From: Doris montereyensis
Lineage: Eukaryota > Mollusca > Gastropoda > Nudibranchia > Dorididae
NCBI GenBank assembly: GCA_037039925.1
Contig: JAXRKP010000120.1
Location: forward strand, 161,001 to 225,000
Reading direction: 5' to 3'
DNA length: 64,000 bases
The notes beneath the pieces were generated by a model, which searched no databases, was not told the origin of the DNA, and saw only the letters and a program-made list of their open reading frames with translations. The translations under genes were made by a program, and so were the position numbers. This document shows, one piece after another, positions 46,111-58,900 of this stretch. Numbering within the stretch: position 1 is the stretch's first letter; every line of letters starts with the position of its first letter.

Positions 46111-46555
46111 TGAAGCGGTAAACTAAGGACTAGATCTAACGAGTTATGCGTTACAGCTTTAAAAGAAACAAGATATTCATGACATTTAAAAAAAGAAAAC
46201 AAAATAAATTCCACGGTCTTACAATTTCATTTCATGATGTTTTCGAAGTGATCTCCATTGAGTTCTAAACAAAGGTTCAACCGCTTTACGAAATTCCCCA
46301 TCGTGAACTGACACATTTCTGTTGTCACCTTCCGCATAACGCGCTTGAATTCTTACTTTAACAAGTCACAAATTGTTGCGGGGAAACGTTCATAAACCTT
46401 GATTTTTAGATATTCCCACAAGAAAAAAACCCAAAGGGTAAAGGTCTGGTGAATATGTCGACCAGTTGTGATTCGTCCGCCTTGAGATAAAAATAATTCG
46501 GTCAGCAAACACTATGTTGTGCAAAAGGGCCAGGGTGGCTGTTGCTACACAGGGT

Positions 46556-48478
46556 TGATTTGATTTGATTTGATTTACCCACATCTACAAATAAGGTGAT
46601 CTCGGGAGTTTTGGTAGGATTTTAAATTGTACTTGGACTGCCAAGTAAACAGCCAAGGGATCTTTAACGTGCACAGAGTGTTGTGATCTGCACAAGGGAT
46701 CTTTAACGTGCACAGAGTGTTATGATCTACACAAGGGATCTTTAACGTGCACAGAGTGTTGTAATCTACACAAGGGATCTTTAACGTGCACAGAGTGTTA
46801 TGATCTACACAAGGGATCTTTAACGTGCACAGAGTGTTATGATCTGCACAAGGGATCTTTAACGTGCACAGAGTGTTATGATCTACACAAGGGATCTTTA
46901 ACGTGCACAGAGTGTTATGATCTGCACAAGGGATCTTTAACGTGCACAGAGTGTTATGATCTGCACAAGGGATCTTTAACGTGCACAGAGTGTTATGATC
47001 TACACAAGGGATCTTTAACGTGCACAGAGTGTTATGATCTGCACAAGGGATCTTTAACGTGCACAGAGTGTTGTGATCTACACAAGGGATCTTTAACGTG
47101 CACAGAGTGTTGTGATATGCACAAGGGATCTTTAACGTACACAGAGTGTTATGATCTGCACAAGGGATCTTTAACGTGCACAGAGTGTTATGATCTGCAC
47201 AAGGGATCTTTAACGTGCACAGAGTGTTGTAATCTACACAAGGGATCTTTAACGTGCACAGAGTGTTCTAATCTACACAAGGGATCTTTAACGTGCACAA
47301 AGTGTTATGATCTACACAAGGGATCTTTAACGTGCACAGAGTGTTATGATCTGCACAAGGGATCTTTAACGTGCACAGAGTGTTGTGATCTACACAAGGG
47401 ATCTTTAACGTGCACAGAGTGTTGTGATATGCACAAGGGATCTTTAACGTGCACAGAGTGTTATGATCTGCACAAGGGATCTTTAACGTGCACAGAGTGT
47501 TATGATCTACACAAAGGATCTTTAACGTGCACAGAGTGTTGTGATCTACACAAGGGATCTTTAACGTGCACAGAGTGTTATGATCTGCACAAGGGATCTT
47601 TAACGTGCACAGAGTGTTAAGATCTGCACAAGGGATCTTTAACGTGCACAGAGTGTTGTAATCTGCACAAGGGATCTTTAACGTGCACAGAGTGTTATGA
47701 TCTGCACAAGGGATCTTTAACGTGCACAGAGTGTTATGATCTACACAAGGGATCTTTTTAACAAGGATCTTTAACGTACACAGAGTGTTGTGATCTACAC
47801 AAGGGATCTTTAACGTACACAGAGTGTTGTGATCTACACAAGGGATCTTTAACGTGCACAGAGTGTTGTGATCTACACAAGGGATCTTTAACGTGCACAG
47901 AGTGTTATGATCTACACAAGGGATCTTTAACGTGCACAGAGTGTTATGATCTGCACAAGGGATCTTTAACGTGCACAGAGTGTTATGATCTACACAATGG
48001 ATCTTTAACGTGCACAGAGTGTTGTGATATGCACAGGGGATCTTTAACGTACACAGAGTGTTGTGATCTGCACAAGGGATCTTTAACGTGCACAGAGTGT
48101 TATGATCTGCACAAGGGATCTTTAACGTGCACAGAGTGTTGTGATCTACACAAGGGATCTTTAACGTGCACAGAGTGTTGTGATCTACACAAGGGATCTT
48201 TAACGTGCACAGAGTGTTATGATCTGCACAAGGGATCTTTAACGTGCACAGAGTGTTATGATCTGCACAAGGGATCTTTAACGTGCACAGAGTGTTGTGA
48301 TCTGCACACCTTCTATCGCCCGACTCCGATACGAGTTGGTGTCAATCCACCTACCTGGACCGAGGGGGCATATTTTGCTCGAATAAACTTGAGAACATAT
48401 TTCAATCATTGGCGGGGCTCGAACCTACTATCATTTGATTGAGAGGCCTACACGTTGCCACTGGACTACCGAGGGAGT
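46556..48478 (-). mobile_element. SINE family A with internally expanded body
   Basis: On the plus strand the tail side is (GATTT)n followed by ACCCACATCTACAAATAAGG. The head side has GGCGGGGCTCGAACCTACTA and GCCACTGGACTACCGAGG, the complement of tRNA-like boxes. Between them the single body segment found in other copies is amplified to about 1.65 kb. The element sits inside the transposase relic at 46227-49304. Confidence 0.87.
46660..48308. repeat. 39-bp minisatellite, about 42 copies
   Basis: The unit is GGGATCTTTAACGTGCACAG plus AGTGTTATGATCTGCACAA. Variants include TGTGAT or TATGAT, CTACAC or CTGCAC, and GTACAC or GTGCAC. One irregular junction lies near 47750. Because 39 is a multiple of three, frames of 137 and 167 codons reading [13 protein letters not shown] stay open. 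They have no homology and are not called genes. Confidence 0.97.
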
Positions 48479-49304
48479 TGTACCATATTGCTGGAACTGA
48501 ACACATTCTATGTTGCAAATCAACGCCTTTTTCTCTTCAGTCTAGTCGTATTAGCAACAGGTCTTTTGATGACAGATCTATAGTATAGTTCATCTGGTCG
48601 ATGGTCATTGTTTTATCGCTGTCATTTAAAAAAAAAAGGGTTAATTATTGTAGTGTCACTCAATTCATCGAACACCATACTGTGACCTTTTGCCACGCAA
48701 ATGGTCGGTGCGTTACTGTACACTGTATTTGGTTTATTAAGACCCCCCGGTGAATATTGCTTCGCTTATTGATGGCACAATGGTTATGAAGGTGAAAATG
48801 GGTTTCATCGGAAAACCATACATTTGTCATGCTGAAGCCAGTCCTTGTCAAGCTTAGATTTTAGAAATAAACTAATGTGCCATGTCAAGTTGAACTGCAA
48901 TGTATTGTGAAGATAAAGTTTGTGTGGTATATTGTAATTGTATGGGTTGAGGTTGAGATGCCTTTTCAACAAAGTGTGTGCATCGTATCGACTCATATGC
49001 CCCATGTATGTGATCGTCTTCAAAACAGAACGTTTTGGGTTGTAACCTACAGACGTTGCCACTTGCCGCCCATGAGATTCATTTATCATTGTTTCCTCTC
49101 TACCAGATCGACCCTTGTTTATTGCATTAAGTTCTTCATAATCTTCAAACATTTGATTTTTTCCAGGTAACCTCTGCTTGTAAGTCTCGAACTTGCAATC
49201 CATGAACTGCCAATCGTTTTCGCATTACCCAGTACCGCAGTTACACATTTTGTCTTAAATAAGTATTGGATAATTTTGTTCTTGAGATCTTCTGTCAAAG
49301 GCAT

Positions 49305-50850
49305 TGTTGTCACTTCCAGCATACGAAAAACAGCTTGGGGAAACTTGTTAAAATAATACAAAGGAGCCACAGTGGAGTTAAGTAAAAGTTGAAAAACGAC
49401 AAAAAATGACAACTTCACGTGACGTTTCAGATGTAATCCTTCATCAGACAACAGTCGAGAAATATGTAGAGCTTAACGCTTATTCAGGCATCGCACAATG
49501 TGATGTCAGAAGAAAAACAGAAAGGAAGAAGAAAGAAAAAGAGATTGAGTAGAAGTAAAAACGAAGTGAATTTATAATTTCACGTTTGAAAGGCAGCGAG
49601 CACTGTAAAAGGTGTCTGAAAATAATCTTCAATTTGAAAGAGCTCACTTGATTGTTCTTACTTTCGGTATCGGTCACATTAAGTAACAAAAGGGTAAATA
49701 GGATCTTGACCCTGTCTCATGTAAAACTCAAGGTAGATCTATTATCTAAACCGAGAAACTCACTGCATTCTAGACACATAAATTTATTCACATTCATTTA
49801 AGGGACGACATGCATTTGTTAGGAAGGACAACTCGTAAGCTCTTAAAGGTAAACGTTTTATTTTTTATTGCCCAAACGCCATGCCATCATTCACGAAGTG
49901 AAACTTGACTTTCAAATTATTATTATTCGTACAGCACTATGTGCTGTTACCAGTACAATTCTAATTTTTGAAATATAGAGTAGATGAGTCAAGGTTGACT
50001 AGATCTAGATCCCGAGTGATACCAATGATGCAATGATTTAGTTTTTGGTGAAGGAGTTCTGCAGGAATATTATTTATCACTATCATTATAAATATTGTAA
50101 AGAGGTTTATTTTGAATTGAAGGGTGAGAAAAAGTGAGAAAAAAAAGTTGGGGTTTTGTATTTTTGGGGATAGAGGAAAGAAAGAAAGAAAAATACTTGT
50201 TTTTTGGACAGAGGTGGCAGGTTTCACAAAATGGTCCATCCCCATTTCCCTCTTTTGTCAAAATTTACATTATATTTGCTCATGATACCATGTTAAAGCT
50301 TAGAACCTGAGGATTCCAGATATATGACTTTAAGAGATAGCAAAGGACTGTGAGGCGAGTAAATTAGCTTTTAAAAGTCATGTTTTTTCAGTCAAGAGGC
50401 ATTACTGAAAATTCTAGGTCCAATGCCAGTGACGCAATATTATACGGCACTGCACGGATTCGTCGACAGAGGTTTTCCTGGCATTGATTTAGTTTGGGTA
50501 TCTGATTTGGAGAGTTCCCTGACTTTTCCTAGTTCTCAAAGATGTGAAGTCTGTTGTGTTTCCTGACACCTTTGGCGTGGAGTTAACAGCCGGTGCCTTA
50601 CCGTTGATCAGATGACTCACGCGTTTCGGATCATGGAGATGGATGAAAACCGATGCTTTTTTGTGCCGTTTTTTTGTAAAATTCTGTGATTGTATGCCTT
50701 TATACTATCCTTTTTGTTACGGGTTTATCGTGTGTGTGCCATTCTGCTGAAACCGGTGCGGTAAACTTCACGACTTATATATATAACGAATGAGGATGCG
50801 ATAGTCCTCATATGTATAGTCCGATATTTGTCTATAGAGAGAGAGGGGAA
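49305..50850. other. Intergenic stretch, no gene recognised
   Basis: Only short frames are present. A segment at 50093-50170 (GAGGTTTATTTTGAATTGAA) resembles parts of 27630 and 36776. Confidence 0.5.
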
Positions 50851-50879
50851 AAATCGTTTTCGAAGATATCTTTTTATTC

Positions 50880-51640
50880 TTTAGTTGCGTCTTCGTTTGG
50901 TCCATAAGGTATTAATAATTTAATTTCTCGTCCTTTTGGTTTAATATTTACCTCTGATAGCCGTGGGCGTAGAAATTTCCAACTTTCTCGTAGCTTTTTC
51001 ATGCCTTTTATGCACTAGGAGGCCTACTCCTGCTCTAGCTCTATCTTTGACATCTACTCCTCAGAAGATTAGAATATGATTTGGTCCTACATTTTCTATT
51101 CCTTGTCCTTTTTGTTTGTTTCTGTAATGGCCAAAATGTTACGTTGAATTTTTCCATTTCTTCAACTAATTCTAACTCTTTTCCATTTATTGCCCTAACA
51201 TTCCATGTTCCAAAAATCACAGTCTGTGTTTGTTTCAATGTTCGTCGTTGAAAGTTCAATCCGGGTATATCATATTTGTTTCTTTGAATCAGTTTGGTTT
51301 TGTATCAGGGGATAAGCCCACTGTACCCTAGGTAGATGGTGGGGCTGCCACCTTGAGGCCCCCTACCAGGCCTTGTTATTTTCTGTCAGGGTTAACTCCC
51401 TTAGCCTTTAGTCATTCAAGACCGGCCTTCTTTGCAGCAGGTTGTTATTTTCTGTCAGGGTTAACTCCCTTAGCCTTTGGTCAATCAAGACCAGCCTGCA
51501 AGGCAGCAGGCTGTTTTCTGTCAGGGTTAACTCCCTTAGCCTTTGGTTGACCAAGACCTGCCTGCAGGAGACTCGTTGCGTGGCGGGATCATCTACTCCT
51601 CGTACAGGTGTTTACCTGTCCACTGTCCGTGTAAAGTAAT
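50880..51640 (-). mobile_element. LINE family 1, 5'-end fragment
   Basis: Read on the minus strand it starts with the family 1 5' end and three roughly 65-bp monomers (GGTTAACTCCCTTAGCCTTT on the plus strand, 51375-51560). It continues with VIFGTWNVRAINGKELELVE (the endonuclease start) and HKRHEKATRKLEI-like sequence to about 50880. The rest of the LINE is absent, so this is a 3'-truncated copy. Confidence 0.83.
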
Positions 51641-51644
51641 CTAA

Positions 51645-52798
51645 TTTTTATAACTGCATAGACTATAGATCTAGATGCAGTGTATTGAACAAATCATCGT
51701 TTTTTATTAACTTATAAGTGTGCAAATTCCCCGACCGGAGACACTGACCTAGATTCAACTTCCCCGCAACCCTTACATTTTCTAAGCTTCCCTGTGCTTG
51801 TGGTGGGTGGCGTTAGGAAAAGGATTCTTTTCTCTCTGTGTCACTATTATAACAGTCTATTACGACAAAATTGATAATACAAATAAAAACAAAAGCAGAA
51901 AAAACATAAAAAACATAGACAATTGAAGCAAAACGATGAAACATCTGTGTTTAAACAAAGGCAGTATAGTAGCTAAAAATACCATCAATGACGGGCTTCA
52001 CAGAAAGTGGCATATTACACTAGGATCATGACTTTTAGCGTAAGAAATACGCTTAAGCAGACCAATCAGCTTTCTAGGAATAATAACCCTTAAAATAAGT
52101 AACAAAAAAATAGATTTTCCAAGACAATCTCATTGTTGAAAGAGAAGGTGTTGCCCATGGCTGAGTTTGGCCGGCTTGAACCATGGGAAGCAGTTAGCGG
52201 ACGGCCATTTTCGGCCGGGTTAAACCTTAATGAATTTTTAAACAAGAAAACTTGGAATACTTTTGTGTGATATTACTTAACAAAATAATGAATATAAAAC
52301 AACGAAATAACTCCCCCCCCCCTCCCTCCCCAAAAAAAAAAGAAAAGAAGATAAAACAAAACCCTGGTGTACAGTTTGTGTGTTGCTTTCCTTGCATGGC
52401 TTCTGTCCCCTGTTAAAAAAACCAATGCTGGTGAAGTTTGTACTTAAAACCAGTAGTATGCAATTGTAATCAGACTTTAAGACGCAATATGGTTGTGATA
52501 GATCTCTTCCTTATAACCGACTAGATCTGACTACATGTAGGCGTACTAAAAGTGTAAGTGTAAGTAGAATCCCAAGTACGAATACAAATTTGACCTACAT
52601 TATTTAACATCCGCTAAGCTTTAGGTTTACCAAAAAAAAAACTGAACTGAAAGCACTTAAAGAATTGAAAAGAATGCATCTTAATTGCATAATTTTTGTA
52701 TTGCCTTATTTTTGTTCTTTTGAGGCTTGCTCGTTTTGGAGATTTCGTACTATTTCATATATTATTAAATGTCGTTTTTACTTTTATTTGCTCTTCAG
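51645..52798. other. Region upstream of UQCC1 exon 2, first exon not found
   Basis: A first coding exon of UQCC1 with a mitochondrial presequence should lie between MRPS27 and 52799. I cannot identify it here or further upstream. Poly(C)/poly(A) runs occur near 52310-52345. Confidence 0.4.
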
Positions 52799-52906
52799 GA
52801 CTCATTGACCATTTGGTCAGCCAAACCATCAACCCAAGCTTCTGCAAGGCCTCCATATGCTTATCAGCAGTGTGATGCAATATGTCTTCCCTTGGCTGCT
52901 CAAGAG
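52799..52906 (+). CDS. UQCC1: UQCC1 exon 2 (first exon seen)
   Basis: Thirty-six codons, DSLTIWSAKPSTQASARPPY then AYQQCDAICLPLAAQE, lie between CTTCAG and GTAGAA. This N-terminal region is poorly conserved in the family, so assignment rests on phase, spacing and strand. Confidence 0.6.
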
Positions 52907-55900
52907 GTAGAACACTTTTTTGTGCTCATCTTCATTTACCATGATGTATAACTCGTACATGAAAGCAAATTTTGCTTTTACATATGATTATTTTTTATAT
53001 TGATAAACAGGTACATTTATATTATTTTATTAAGGAATATATCGCTGCTGAAACTCAGAACGCATAAGTCCACAATATATGGGATATGAGATTTCAAATG
53101 CATGATTCTTTCTTGTCTTTATAAATAATGGAGGCTGTGAACCATAGAAAAGCTCATTTTACATACGTGATTGGAATAAAGATTACCGTTTTTCTTCCAA
53201 AAAGCGTACCACAGTATTTTCAGTCCTATTCAATAATTTTTATGGCATTGTTTGTTTCTCCTGAAAAATTACATCAGGCGGTCTTCCGTGTTTAGACAGC
53301 TTCACAGACAATATCTAATTATTATTTTTTTTCTTAAAAAGTAAAAGATAATGATCATCTTTGTATGATGTATTATACAAACCCCCCAATATGAGAGAGA
53401 GTTAGGGGATGTAGTTTTTGTCACGACGTTACACTTTCATCTTGTTGACATTCGTAGAGTAGAATCTATAAGAACTATTTGACTGCAATTTTTCTCTCAA
53501 TACTATAACACAAAATATTAAAATTTGTGAAACTTTTTTTTCAGTCTGAATCATTAAAGTTGATCTCTTGTTTCAGCTTATGGTGTTTATGGCTTATTAT
53601 AGTAGTCTCTGGATGAAGGCTTGTTGCTATAATACATATAAATATGTTTTGATCTTACTACGTTATATTGTGACATGAGGCAGATGAGTTTTCTTTCTGT
53701 GCTGGACATTGAGAGTTATTGGGGTTATAATTTGATGTTTTATGTGGGGTTTTGAATACGGTGCAATATATTTCTATATGAGCTCTGGAGTATTTTCCTT
53801 AATTGTCAAAACTAAATGAAATGGCTTGTAATAATATATAACTGAAAGGCTCTTTCTCTACCAAATAACTTTTTATAATAAATAAGTAGGACTTGAATAA
53901 ATATGTCTCGGACATGTTTGAATTTTGTCTGTAATTAAGAACTGGACTTTGACTTGACTTGTACAATGTATTATGAGGGCTCCCTGATGGATCAGTTTTA
54001 ATACTTTGGCCGAATCAGTTATAAATGCCTTTTGTAGTTTTAAAACATTTTACAATGCAAAGATCCTCATACTGTCTTTTTTCCAGAGCACGTATTTAAA
54101 TTACAATGTAAAATGTGTAAAATCTCCATATTTGTGTTGTTAATCTTCACAGAGACATCAGCATACAATTGCCAATGACAATACTGTACACGACATGTCC
54201 AAATGGCAAAAGTTGAAATGGAATATGGGTTTCCATGGAAAACTGGCTGTTCCAAAACGGGTGAGATATTATTGACAAGCATTATTTATTCATGTCTCTT
54301 GAGCTAAGAAGGAGGCTTTATTAGCTTAAAAAAACAAGCCCCAACCCATTTTTCTCTGAATTTAATGATGTTAATTACATTGATTTTCATACAAGCTGAT
54401 AGATAATTTGACTTGTTCTTTCACTTAAGCACACATTCATATTTTCACATTCAACCTGTGATTGTATTGCATGCATACAGACATTTTACAATGCATGCAT
54501 ATATACACACATGCACACACACACACACACACCCTACATACGACACACTACAATGCCTTTTCACTCCTTTCTGTTTCTTTTGTTATACGCCATCAAGCAG
54601 TTTGGTGGATGAGAGACTCTCAACAAATTAATTATCCTTATTGCCATTATTATTATTATTCTATTACATACATTTACTTTGCATTTCTCTAACGTAGCCA
54701 TGCTCTCTCTGTTCAGTTTTTTCATTTTAAGTTTCCAATAGGATAAAATAAGTAAAGGAGAACAGCTAATTATTTTCCATGCTTTGTTTGAAGAAATGAT
54801 TCATCTTTTCCTTTTGTCTTAATGCCATAGCTCTTCGTTTGTGAATATCAATGGTTATCTTACATCAATTGTTTCATGCCAGGAATGTCATTGAAATTAG
54901 TGCTCATCAATAAATGTGTTTTTGTTGTTGTTTTTATCTCTTACAGCATCTGAAAATTTCAGGATTCAATTTGTATGTATGCTGTACAGATTTCGTTGAC
55001 TTCAATGAATTTGTTAAAGGTATGTTCCATAGAATTATTTCTACGTATATTCGTAAATGTAAATACTGAAACCAGCATAGAACTATTAGAGTGGTTAAAT
55101 TTGGAAGACCATGAAGTTATGAATAAAGTAATTATTTTCTCTAAAGCCACAAAAGGCCACATGTTTATTTCATATGATCAACTTGAACTTTGTACAAAAA
55201 CTAAGTACACTGTACATCAGGCTGTCAAACATACATGGTCTCATCTTCAAACATTGATTGTCACTATCTTTGTGTTCCTCTCCATTTTTTACCTGACTCT
55301 TTGTTTTTCTTTCTGTAGTGTCCGACTCTGGTAAATTTCAAACACACCATTTATCTTCTTTGTTTTTGGGATTGGGATCACACTGTTAAGGAGTGAAAGT
55401 GTAATTAAAGTTCTTTCAAGGTCAGTGTCGCCCACGGGCGAGATATTTTTCCACTTTCCAAAATATGAAGCAAAACAGGTGATATTATATTGCCTTTTTG
55501 ACAGGACAGTAGTTTGTCACAGGTTTTTACTGCCCAGCTGATGCAAGTATTTATTTACACCTGGGTTGAATGGAGAAATACATATTAAGTTCTTCCCAAA
55601 AAAAACACAACATGGGATCTAGCATAGCTAGGAATTGAACCCAGGACCAAGCAGTCCCTTGTCTAGCATAATAACTGCTACATTACTGCAGTGTTCGAAC
55701 CCTGGCAAAGCTAGGCCCGACATTGTGTTTTTTGGGAAAGACACATAACACTCATTTTCCCCATTCAACCCAGCTGCAAATAGGTAGGAGCACTAGCTTG
55801 GGACTAAAAACTTGCGCCAGACTAGCGTCCTGTCCAGGAGGTGACTATTATCACCTGTTCCGCTTCCCGCTATAGAAACCGGGATACGGTCTATGGACCA

Positions 55901-58900
55901 TAACGGACTTGAAGGAATTTTACTACTGCAATGTTAAGGAGTGATTAATTTCTACCTTTTCATTTTGTTTTACAGAGGCAAAGATTTCTGACACTTTCAA
56001 TGGATGGTTCCTACTTCTGCAGCTTCATATGTGGTAGGTGGTATACAATAGCAATGATTTGATTTTACCCACATCCTCAACTGAGGTGATCTTGGGGTTT
56101 TTGGTAGGATTTTTACGAATTTTGCCTGAACTGCCCTGTAAATAGTCAATGGATCTTTAACGTGCATAGAGTGTTGTGATCTGCACTCGGGACCTCCTTT
56201 TTATTGTCCGTCTCCGATGGGACTAGGTGTCGATCCACTCACCTGGACCAGGGGTGGTAAATTTTACTTTTAAAAAATGAAGAAAAATGTAAAAATGAAA
56301 GATTTCTTCTCTACTGACATTCTCAAGTACCTTTGTAAAATGAAAGATTCCTTTCAATGTTAGATAACTCCTTCGTATAATAATACAATTTTATTCCTTT
56401 TATGTTGAAGGCTCATGCTGGTGAAGCTGAATCAGATAGGGAGAGAAGGAGCCTTGTTGAAGCAGTTTGCCTACCAATGCATGTGGACAGACGTTGAGCG
56501 CAGACTCAACACTTTTGGGGTAGGTTTGTCATAGTTTCTCTCTAGTGTTTGAACCCCCCCCCCCACCCCCACCTCCCCCAGAATAAACTAAGAGACTGCT
56601 ATCAGCTTTTTAGGAGAAAAGATGTAACTGTGTATTGGTCCCCCAAAACTGAGTTTTTTCACAGACATGGAGAAGAAGAAGAAGAGGAAACTATGAACAG
56701 TATGGGCACAGAGGAGAGTTGATGTTCTAAAGTCAGGGATGTTGTTTTGCTTTAAATCAGTATTCAGCTGTCTTTTTTAAAGAGTGTTGTAAAATTTAAA
56801 AGATGAATGATTTTTTGAAAGAAAAACAAACCTGGGAATTATACCGCATTAATGAGTCATTTACATTTTTCTAGTGGCTCTATTTATGTGTTTCTGAAAT
56901 TGATGATTTAAAATTTTTTCATATACATGTGTTTTCAACAGGAACTTCTAGGAAGCGAGAAACGGAATGCTATGAAAGATTTTCACAGCATTATGTGTTC
57001 TTCTATACTCTACTATGATGAGGTAAGTTTAAAGAGATGTTAGAAAACTTTGAATTCCCTGATGAACTCAAACACAATACTGAGACCCCAAATGTGTCTT
57101 TTTTACATTGTTTGGTTTATTTTGATGAGGATGCCCATCTATGTTTCAATATTGAAAAACTCATTCCTTGACAGTTGGACGAAGAATAAACAGGGAACAA
57201 AATTATTTATTTTCAGTGTGTTTAAGAGTACCAATATAGAACTTACATGGAGATCAGTTGATAACAAAACCCAACAAAGTTTAGATATGTAACCAGCAAA
57301 AATCTAGTCATGTTACAGAGCTTTGTACTTTTATTTGTGCTACATACAGCACAATGGATAAATCTAACTACATAATAGATTGTTTTTATTTCATGAGGTG
57401 TGCATACTAAAATGCAATGTGTATTTGCTGAGATAAATAATGATAATAATAAAATCTTTATTTTCCATTGAAGGCAATTTTTCGTTTGACTTAGTGCTTG
57501 GAAAATCGAAAAAATGGGATATACATATTGACATTGAAAATTTGAAATTGCATGTACTTCGAAAGATATCATAGGAATATGAAATACATTCAATTTCCTT
57601 GGGGTTCATAGGATTGGAACAGACGGACAGCACTGAATGTCATGTGTCGCCATTGAACAACGCTACATATGACAATGATGAATACAAACCAGGACCAAAT
57701 ACAACACAAAAGCCGATGAATTAGTCATCATTCAGATCCCCTGTCTAGTTTGTAGTGTGGAATGTACAAATTTGTCTCAAAGGTAGTGTGCAAGAAAAGT
57801 CCCCCATCTCACCCCACTGAAGATGAGCTTATTTTTCAACTAAGATTAAGATAAAATCTAAACCTCAAGAACGTTGCAAAAAGTGTTTTTGCATTATTTT
57901 CCGCAGCAGCTTTTCTTTTGCACATAATAAAGCATTTTCCGGGCAGTGGACAGGTAAGCACCTGTACAGGGATTAGGTGGTCCTGCCCTCCACGGGTCTC
58001 CTGATGCCTTGCAGGCAGGTCTTGGCTGACCAAAGGCTAAGGGAGTAAACCCTGACATAAAACAACCTGATGCCTTGCAGGCCGGTCTAGGTTGACCAAA
58101 GGCTAAAGCTGCCACCTATCCCGAGTTAATCGGATATTTTTACTTGGGAAAAGGCATAACCAGCTTCAACAATGACCTTATTATTACTAAGTTTGAGATT
58201 AGACGACCGGCTGATTCTATACCTGAATTCGTTCATGTATCCTGATTTTTTCCCCAGGATCGTGATTTTTTTACATTTAGGTCCTGATTTAAAAAAAATT
58301 AAAGTCGCAGGTCTGCTAAGGGAGTTAACCCTGACAGAAAATAGCAACCTGCTGCCTTGTAGACTGGTTTTTGGCAACCACAGTCTAAGGGAGTTAATCC
58401 GGTAGGGTGCGCCAAGGTGGCAGCCCCACCATCTAGTTAGGTTACAGTGGGCTAATCCCCTGCTTATCCAAAACCAAACTGATTCAAAGAAAAAAATATG
58501 GCATACCCGGATTGAACTTTCAAAAACGACTGGAAAAGAACACAGACTGTGATTTTTGTAACATGGAATAATAGGGCAATAAATGGAAAAGAGTTAAAAT
58601 TAGCTGAAGGAATGGGGAGATTCAAAGTTAACATTTTGGCCATTACAGAAACAAAGAAAAAAGACAAGGTATAGAAAATGTAGGACCAAATTATACCTTA
58701 ATCTTCTCAGGATAGAGATAGAGCTAGAGTAGGAGTAGGCCTCCTAATGCATAAAAGGCATGAAAAGCTACTAGAAAGTTGGAAATTTATAAGAGGTAAA
58801 TATTAAACCAAAAGGAAGAGAAATTAAATTATTAATAGCTTATTTATTGACCAAAGAGGAAAAATATATCTTCGAAAAACGATTTACAAATAGCTGCAGA

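Larger units (their letters stand above)
46227..49304 (-). pseudogene. Tc1/mariner-type transposase relic, split by a SINE
   Basis: The N-terminal half (49304-48660) has MPLTEDLKNKIIQYLFKTK (DNA-binding region), NPKRSVLKTI, LKRHLNLNPYNYNIPHKL, VWFSDETHFHLHNHCAINKR (first catalytic Asp) and HRPFAWQKVTVWCSMN. The C-terminal half (46580-46227) has NHNWSTYSPDLYPLGFFL (SPDLxPxDFFLWG motif) and MGNFVKRLNLCLELNGDHFE with NIMK before a stop. Between them lies SINE family A, 46556-48478. Frameshifts occur throughout. Superfamily assignment is by motif order. Terminal repeats were not located. Confidence 0.82.

Noticed and set aside
46660..48308. CRISPR-like array or a Cys-rich repeat protein ([13 protein letters not shown])
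   Set aside because: Units abut with no unique spacers, and the unit is a known part of SINE A. The frame is open only because 39 is divisible by three.
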